Below are positions 48,834 through 53,924 of a DNA stretch of 53,924 bases, in pieces; position 1 is the stretch's first letter; each line of letters opens with the position of its first letter. The notes beneath the pieces are model-generated. The model searched no databases, was not told the origin of the DNA, and worked only from the letters and a program-made list of their open reading frames with translations. Source of the stretch: Bacillus sp. JCM 19058 (GTDB lineage: Bacteria > Bacillota > Bacilli > Bacillales_H > Bacillaceae_D); contig BAXO01000030.1 of assembly GCA_001310555.1 (NCBI GenBank), positions 1-53,924 on the forward strand, written 5' to 3'. Made by a program: the position numbers and the translations under genes.

Positions 48834-49485
48834 TTGAAAAATGCTTTAATTTTTCAAGGCGGCTGGCAGGGCCACGAGCCCGAAGAAGTCGCCCATATTC
48901 TAAAAGGAATTTTGGAAGAAGAGAGCTTTGATGTAAAGGTGACAAATACGATGGAGACATTAGCAACGGATGATCTCTCCACCTATGATTTAATCGTCCC
49001 GAACTGGACGCAGGATACGATTTCTAATGAACAGCTGAAGCCCTTACTTGAAGCCGTTGCTAAAGGCACGGGCTTAGCTGGTTTACACGGCGGGATGGGG
49101 GACAGCTTCCGCATGGCTGTCGATTATCAATTTATGGTGGGAGGCCAATGGGTCGCCCACCCGGGAGACGATGGGGTCGAATATCAGGTTAATATTATCG
49201 ATCCAACACATCCGCTAACAGAGGGGATGAGCAGCTTCAAGGTCGTTTCTGAACAATATTACATGCATGTTGACCCTGCTGTTCAAGTACATGCCACAAC
49301 CACATTCCCGATTGCTACAGGTCCGTACGACACGAATGGCGAAGTGGAAATGCCCGTTGTTTGGACAAAAAAAATGGGGAAAAGGTAAGGTCTACTACTG
49401 CTCATTGGGTCATGTCGCTGACATTGTTAGAATGCCGCAAGTGGTAGAATTGATGAGAAAAGGAATGACCTTTGCATCACGATAG
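48834..49485 (+). pseudogene. ThuA-like domain protein, one apparent frameshift
   Basis: About 216 residues of the ThuA family (trehalose-utilisation type, glutamine-amidotransferase-like fold): KNALIFQGGWQGHEPEEVAH at the start, GTGLAGLHGGMGDSFR in the middle, FKVVSEQYYMHVDPAVQV and, after correction, KGKVYYCSLGHVADIV at the end. The A8 run near 49368-49375 is one base off. TTG at 48834 follows AGAGGTGAG; GTG at 48825 is inside that site. It sits between two Gfo/Idh/MocA enzymes, a common arrangement for keto-sugar metabolism. Confidence 0.85.
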
Positions 49486-49507
49486 GTCGAAAGGGAGATA
49501 AGGAATA

Positions 49508-50607
49508 ATGAAACCATTGACAATTGGCATCATTGGCTGTGGAACGATTAGCAGCATCTATTTGAAAAATTGTTCGTCTTTTACAGAGCTATATATTAAA
49601 GCACTTGCCGATTTGGATCGGGATAAGGCGGTTGCGCAAGCAGAAGCTACGCAGTTCCTCACGTCTACGAGGTGGAAGAGCTGCTCGCTGATCCAGAGAT
49701 TGAGCTCGTCATTAATTTAACGATTCCGAGCGTTCATGCGCTCGTTTGTCGTCAAGTACTTGAAGCTGGTAAGCATGTCTATGTCGAAAAGCCTCTTTCG
49801 ATCGAGGTTGCGGACGGGGAGAATCTAGTCGCACTCGCAAAGGAAAAAGGCTTACGAATCGGCTGTGCACCAGATACGTTTTTAGGAGCAGGAATCCAAA
49901 CTGCAAAAAAAACTTATTGACGATGGGGCCATTGGCAGACCTATTTCTGCTGCTGCCTTTATGATGGGGGCGGGACCGGAAAGCTGGCACCCGAATCCGA
50001 ATTTCTATTACGAGATCGGCGGAGGTCCGATGTATGATATGGGGCCTTATTATTTAACCGCGCTCGTGCAATTGCTCGGTTCGATTGAAAGGTCACCGGC
50101 TCGACCGGAATGGCCTATAAGGAACGGAAGATTACGAGTAAACCGAAGTTTGGTGAAATGATGCCAGTAGAAACCCCGACTCATGTAACCGGAACGATCG
50201 ATTTTAAAAGTGGTGCCATTGGCACGTTAATTATGAGCTTTGACACATTTACTGCTGTTGACTATCCGAACATCGAAATATACGGTACGGAAGGAACTTT
50301 ACGCGTACCCGATCCGAACATGTTTGGGGGCGAAGTGAAACTCCGCAAACCAGGTGAGAAAGAATGGAAAACACTGGAGCATACCCATACATACGATGGA
50401 AACTGTCGCGGGGTAGGCGTACTCGATCTAGCTGTCGCGATTCGTCAGGAAAGAGAGCATCGCGCTAACGGTCATTTAGCGCTGCATGTACTTGAAGCGA
50501 TGTACGGGTTCCACGCTGCTGCAGAAACTGGAAAGCACTATCGACTGAAAAATGACTGCGAGCCACCAGAGCCTTTACCGGAGGATGGCATTTCGTCAAA
50601 ATCATAA
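49508..50607 (+). pseudogene. Gfo/Idh/MocA family oxidoreductase 2, three apparent frameshifts
   Basis: About 366 residues. LTIGIIGCGTISSIYLKNC (Rossmann), EVEELLADPEIELVINLTIP, GKHVYVEKPLSI (EKP motif), then [20 protein letters not shown] with the catalytic D-x-x-x-Y/H pattern, and a C-terminal sheet with GTIDFKSGAIGTLIMSFD. Breaks: one T missing near 49649, A8 near 49905-49912 and one base near 50090. AAAGGGAGATAAGG precedes the ATG. It is different from oxidoreductase 1, so the pair may act in succession on one sugar. Confidence 0.85.
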
Positions 50608-50611
50608 ACTG

Positions 50612-50640
50612 AAAGTGGATCGCTTACCGATCCACTTTTT
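50612..50640 (+). terminator. Terminator of the oxidoreductase-ThuA operon
   Basis: AAAGTGGATCG (50612-50622) pairs perfectly with CGATCCACTTT (50628-50638), running into five T. Confidence 0.9.
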
Positions 50641-50837
50641 GTTCGTTAAAACCGGTTCGGAGGCTGGGTTGCAGGTCATTAAAGTAAGGGGAAGGTGAAG
50701 CACATGCCAGCGTTTCACCTATCCTATTTGGTAAAGGATCGCCTCCTACCCAAACGGAGGTTGGGTTTTTCAATCTAGGTAAGTAGCATCTTCGGTAATC
50801 AACGATTTAGAAACGGGTTCAGTAACACGTACAAAAA
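50641..50837. other. Intergenic stretch with a second hairpin
   Basis: No gene is seen. ACCCAA (50748-50753) pairs with TTGGGT (50761-50766), followed by TTTTTC, a weaker plus-strand terminator that may back up the one at 50612. Confidence 0.4.
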
Positions 50838-50879
50838 ACGGTGGTTTGTTTTATCTATTCCGAATAAGTAAACCACCGT
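50838..50879 (-). terminator. Terminator of queT
   Basis: ACGGTGGTTT (50838-50847) pairs perfectly with AAACCACCGT (50870-50879); on the minus strand the stem is followed by TTTTTTG. Confidence 0.8.
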
Positions 50880-50903
50880 CTATTGATTTTCGCTTTTAGT
50901 CCG

Positions 50904-51391
50904 TTATATTGCCTTCCGCAAATCGATTCGTTTGCTGAGTGCATACATTAGCGGTGCGCCTACAAGCATAACGATAAATTCTCCGGCGGCTAATGTCAGC
51001 CAGGCTTCCAGAAAAGGAACTCCTAGAGCGAGCTTTAGCTCAAAAGCAATCAAAAACATCGTCACCGTAAATAGTAAAGTGTTAGCAAGTAGACGCCTCT
51101 TAATTGACTTGATCCAGCGCATGAGCCAAATCATCAGCAAGAGAGTCAATAAGGAATGGGCTACTCCAAACGTTAGGTCAAAAGCGACCATTGGTGAAAA
51201 TAACAGATTTGCGATGAAAACGCCGAGAACGATGCCGAAGATGTATTTTTTTTGTTAAATACGATCAAATGGTTAAAGATCTCGGAAATTCTAAACTGAA
51301 GCGCATAAAAGCCAATCGGTGCAATTGCGGCAGTTACCGCAACATAAAGCGCTGCAACGATCGCATTAACAACAAGCGTTTTAATTTTCAT
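50904..51391 (-). pseudogene. queT: QueT family queuosine-precursor transporter, one apparent frameshift
   Basis: Substrate-binding S component of an ECF-type importer for preQ0/preQ1, about 160 residues with six membrane segments. VNAIVAALYVAVTAAIAPIG and FRISEIFNHLIVFNKKY are characteristic of QueT. Later come FIANLLFSPMVAFDLTFG and LKLALGVPFLEAWLTLAAGE. The T8 run near 51248-51255 is one base off; correction joins FNKK to YIFGIVLGVFIANLL. A preQ1 riboswitch lies directly upstream and its tail contains the ribosome site, so expression should fall when preQ1 is plentiful. Confidence 0.88.
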
Positions 51392-51401
51392 TCGTTACTC
51401 T

Positions 51402-51440
51402 CCCTAGTTTTTTTTACGTGGGATGGTCTCGAACCACGTG
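51402..51440 (-). ncRNA. PreQ1-I riboswitch controlling queT
   Basis: On the minus strand the RNA reads ACGTGG-TTCGAGACCATC-CCACGT followed by AAAAAAAACTAGGGAG. Stem P1 (ACGTGG/CCACGT), the GGTTC loop with the ligand-contacting cytosine, and the A-rich tail with ACTA are the class I preQ1 pattern. The tail holds the AGGGAG ribosome site of queT, so ligand binding would hide it and act on translation. Confidence 0.85.
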
Positions 51441-51451
51441 TAATCTAGCCT

Positions 51452-51481
51452 ATATTATCAGTGTTTATATGGTTTTGTAAA
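51452..51481 (-). promoter_or_regulatory. queT promoter
   Basis: On the minus strand TTTACA (51481-51476), 18-bp spacer, TAATAT (51457-51452), about 12 bases before the riboswitch. Confidence 0.6.
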
Positions 51482-51831
51482 TGCTAATGTGTAAAAAAAT
51501 AATGGGAATGATAGGTACTGCCTTCAAAGACTGAAGGTTTAATGAAGGGCAAAGTTTTAATTGCTAAATATTAAGAATGACTTATTTCCATCATAAAATC
51601 CAAAGACCTAAATAAAGTTGTACCGTTTCGTCCCTTATAATTTCTTTACCTAAGGAGTATTTCGTTATAAAAAACTTACTTGATTAATCAATTCAATGTA
51701 AACTAAACTTATATAAATAATTGATGCTAATAGGAAATTGTGAAGAAATGCACTTAAACTAACGAAACAGGGCAGTTTAATAAGCAGAAGTTGAAGTGTT
51801 TGATATTGATAAAAAGTTAGAGGTGATAAAT
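51482..51831. other. A/T-rich intergenic region before the Fic gene
   Basis: No gene is seen. A small inverted repeat CCTTC/GAAGG occurs near 51520-51537. The composition shifts to A/T-rich here and stays so through the Fic gene. Confidence 0.4.
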
Positions 51832-52639
51832 TTGAGTATGAAAAATGAATTATTAACTGAAGCAAGCTTTTAAAAAAAACAACTAGATAAAAAGAGACCT
51901 TTACCAAAAGAAGTGGTAAAGGATTTGAAAGAGGATTTTTACATTAAAAATACGTACCATTCCAATGCAATTGAAGGAAATACATTAACTCTTTATGAAA
52001 CAAAGGCTATTTTGGAAGATGGTATTACCATTCAGGGAAAAACATTTCGTGAACACACTGAAGCTAATAACCATAAAAAAAGCTATTGAGTATGTTGAGG
52101 AATTAATTAATAATGATATTCCATTGAACCAACGAATAATTAAGGATATTCATGCTATTGTGTTGCAAGGGATAGATCGATCATTTGCTGGTAAATATAG
52201 AAATACTCCTGCCTTGATTACAGGTGCTAACCATACTCCTCCATCTCATGAAAAAATACAAGATGAGATGGATGACATGATGGATTGGTATCAAGATTCA
52301 AGTGATTTACACCCTGTAGAAAAAGCTAGTTTGTTACATGCAAAATTTGTTAATATTCATCCTTTTTCTGATGGGAATAGAAGAACCTCTAGATTATTAA
52401 TGAATCTTGAATTGATGAAGGCTAAATTCCCTCCAATTACAATTGAAAAAGATGATAGGTTTAGGTATTACGAGGTACTGGATATTTCTGGTGCAAAAGG
52501 GGATTATGAACGTTTTACATTGTTTATAGCTGAACGAGAGGTGAATACTTTAGAGAGTTATTTAGATTTCTTAAATGATTATAAAATGGAAAAGAATGAG
52601 ATTCATGAAACGAATAAAAAGAATGAATTGGAACGATAA
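51832..52639 (+). pseudogene. Fic/DOC family protein with N-terminal inhibitory helix, interrupted
   Basis: About 268 residues of a Fic-domain protein, which typically transfers AMP to a target hydroxyl. An inhibitory motif NTYHSNAIEGNTLT (S/TxxxE-G/N) precedes the core, so it resembles class II self-inhibited Fic enzymes. The catalytic loop reads HPFSDGNRRTSRLL, with the catalytic histidine and an arginine where glycine or lysine is usual. A TAA stop at 51871-51873 interrupts the N-terminus at a T4A8 run, and A7 near 52074-52080 shifts the frame. TTG 51832 follows AGAGGTGAT. A/T-rich, possibly acquired. Confidence 0.8.
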
Positions 52640-52642
52640 GGA

Positions 52643-52676
52643 CTTTTACTATTTATGGTGAAGGTCTTTTTTTTAT
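52643..52676 (+). terminator. Probable terminator of the Fic gene
   Basis: GAC/GTC with TT/AA around a single bulge forms a weak stem in the 30 bases after the stop, followed by eight T. Confidence 0.45.
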
Positions 52677-52683
52677 TTAAATA

Positions 52684-53924
52684 GGCTCTATACTAAATGT
52701 TGGGGTTACTACACAATTTGCACATAAAAACACACGCAAACATCCAACTCTTTTATACTTGAATTGTCGAGAAACAAGTAAAGATTGGAGTTGCGTGCAA
52801 ATGAATTTTACCATAAAAATCCCTAGCCTAAAAGATGTACTCATTACAAAAGTAGAAGCAGTGGAAGACCGTATGGCCCTTCATGTAGAGATGGAAGTAA
52901 AGCCCCATTGTTGTCCCTGCTGTGGACGGAGGACGAAAAAGATTCATGATTACCGCATCCGAAAGATCAAACACCTCAAGTGGTTTGAACGATTGACCTA
53001 TCTGTTCTATAAAAAGCGTAGATATGCTTGCCGATGTGGGAAGCGATTTGCAGAATCGAATCCTTTGGTTCATCGGTATAAGCGGCTATCGGTTGAATGG
53101 ATCAGGCTGTAACTCTTCGAACAGTCAAAGCGAAGACATTCAAAGAGGTGTCCGAGCAGTTCGGGGCTTCCATCTCCACCATCATACGCAGGTTTGACCA
53201 ATTGGCCGTAAAGGAAATCGCGGATGTTCGGGATTGGCCTCAGGTGATTGCCATCGATGAGTATAAAAGAGATACCCGTGAAGGGAAATATCAATTGATC
53301 ATTGCTAATGGAGAAACGAAGGAGCCGATAGATATCCTGCCGAACCGGAAAAAGAAAACCATTAAGAACGATCGTCAAACAAATGGGGGTCAAGTGAAAG
53401 TGGTCGTTATGGATATGGGACCGTCTTTTAAGGCAGCTGTCCGAAAAGCGTTGGGCAAGCCTGTCATTGTGGCTGATCGCTTTCATTTCTGCCGATATAT
53501 CTATTGGGTTCTGAAAATGCGCGATGTATTTTACAAGGACAGCAAGAAATTGACGAAAGAGGATCGTTGGTATTTTGGATAGATACCTGAGAATGGATGA
53601 AGAGTTAGCCCAAGCTTATCGTTTGAAAGAGAGTTACTGCATGGTTTAACCAGGCAAAAGAGAATGGCCAGAAACGCATCAAACAGACACGACAATCCCT
53701 TGTAAGGTTCTATGAAAAGGTGGAACAGGAAGGAATCCCGAGTTCAAGCCATGCCATTCGCACATTGAAGAACTGGCAGATTGAAATCCTGAACAGCTTC
53801 CTAGTTGATTATTCGAATGGCTTCTTAGAAGGGAGCAATAACTTGACAAAAGTCATGAAAAGAAATGCTTTTGGCTTTAGAAATTTCCGGCGTGCACGGG
53901 CGAGGATATTACTATTACATAAGT
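52684..53924 (+). mobile_element. ISL3 family insertion sequence, cut by the window end
   Basis: The left end GGCTCTATACTAAATGTTGG (52684-52703) resembles known ISL3-family terminal repeats, which commonly start GGCTCTT. The transposase gene fills the rest. The right end lies outside the window. It sits 45 bp after the Fic gene and within an A/T-rich stretch. Confidence 0.8.
52801..53924 (+). pseudogene. ISL3 family transposase, three apparent frameshifts, 3' end missing
   Basis: N-terminal zinc-finger region HCCPCCGRRTKKIHDYR and CRCGKRFAESN, then a helix-turn-helix (EVSEQFGASISTIIRRFDQL). The DDE core has VIAIDEYKRD, VVVMDMGPSFKAAVRKA, and near the end EGSNNLTKVMKRNAFGFRN with the glutamate. 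The window ends at ILLLHK, a few residues from the usual stop. Breaks: one A near 53101 (EWNQAVTLR after correction), one T near 53574 and one or two bases near 53641. The ATG at 52801 follows GATTGGAGTTGCG. Mobility cannot be judged while the frame is broken in the text. Confidence 0.85.

Overview
The window looks like the chromosome of a Bacillaceae bacterium, probably an alkaliphilic Bacillus relative (Shouchella/Alkalihalobacillus-like). Strong AGGAGG-type ribosome binding sites, ATG/GTG/TTG starts, SigA-type promoters and the gene content (YitV, YitT, AzlCD, CtaG/Sco, YjzC, QueT) support this. The order argC-argJ-argB-argD-carA-carB-argF-yjzC-yjaU-yjaV matches what I recall for Bacillus subtilis. 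The genus is inference.

The dominant feature of the text is that most genes are interrupted by one-base indels, mostly in A/T runs of 7-8, plus single missing bases elsewhere, often in short G runs. Family-conserved protein sequence resumes in another frame each time, so I annotate each gene as one unit across its breaks. The likeliest reason is uncorrected long-read assembly. Two genes (YitV-like, carA) carry pairs of compensating indels that leave an open frame with a wrong internal peptide.

Layout. 0.3-6.1 kb (+): AI-2E-family exporter, rhodanese, YitV-like esterase, YitT membrane protein, BsuPI lipoprotein, then an ABC-F ATPase behind a consensus promoter, a 13-codon leader ORF and a strong terminator, which looks like an attenuator. 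6.3-14.5 kb (-): small protein, SNF2 helicase with a YwqB-like partner lacking a SWIM finger, AzlCD, two translationally coupled unknown genes, a GNAT acetyltransferase, a HAD phosphatase. 14.8-16.3 kb (+): ctaG-sco for cytochrome oxidase assembly. 16.8-34.3 kb: a glycan-use region with an AraC regulator, a transglutaminase-fold protein coupled to a CBM9-like protein, a GH18 and a GH2 enzyme without signal peptides, an A/T-rich insert with a lone accD homologue, three consecutive sugar-binding lipoproteins without permeases, and a GH29 alpha-L-fucosidase. 34.7-44.7 kb (+): the arginine operon with ARG-box-like operators before argC and before carA. 44.8-50.6 kb: a minimal ATP-dependent DNA ligase (-), yjaU/yjaV/small membrane protein, then oxidoreductase-ThuA-oxidoreductase. 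50.9-51.5 kb (-): queT under a preQ1-I riboswitch. 51.8-53.9 kb (+): a Fic protein and an ISL3-family insertion sequence cut by the window end.

The glycan region reads as uptake and stepwise intracellular breakdown of a fucose- and hexosamine-containing glycan, with transport permeases supplied from elsewhere. No rRNA, tRNA or CRISPR array was seen.
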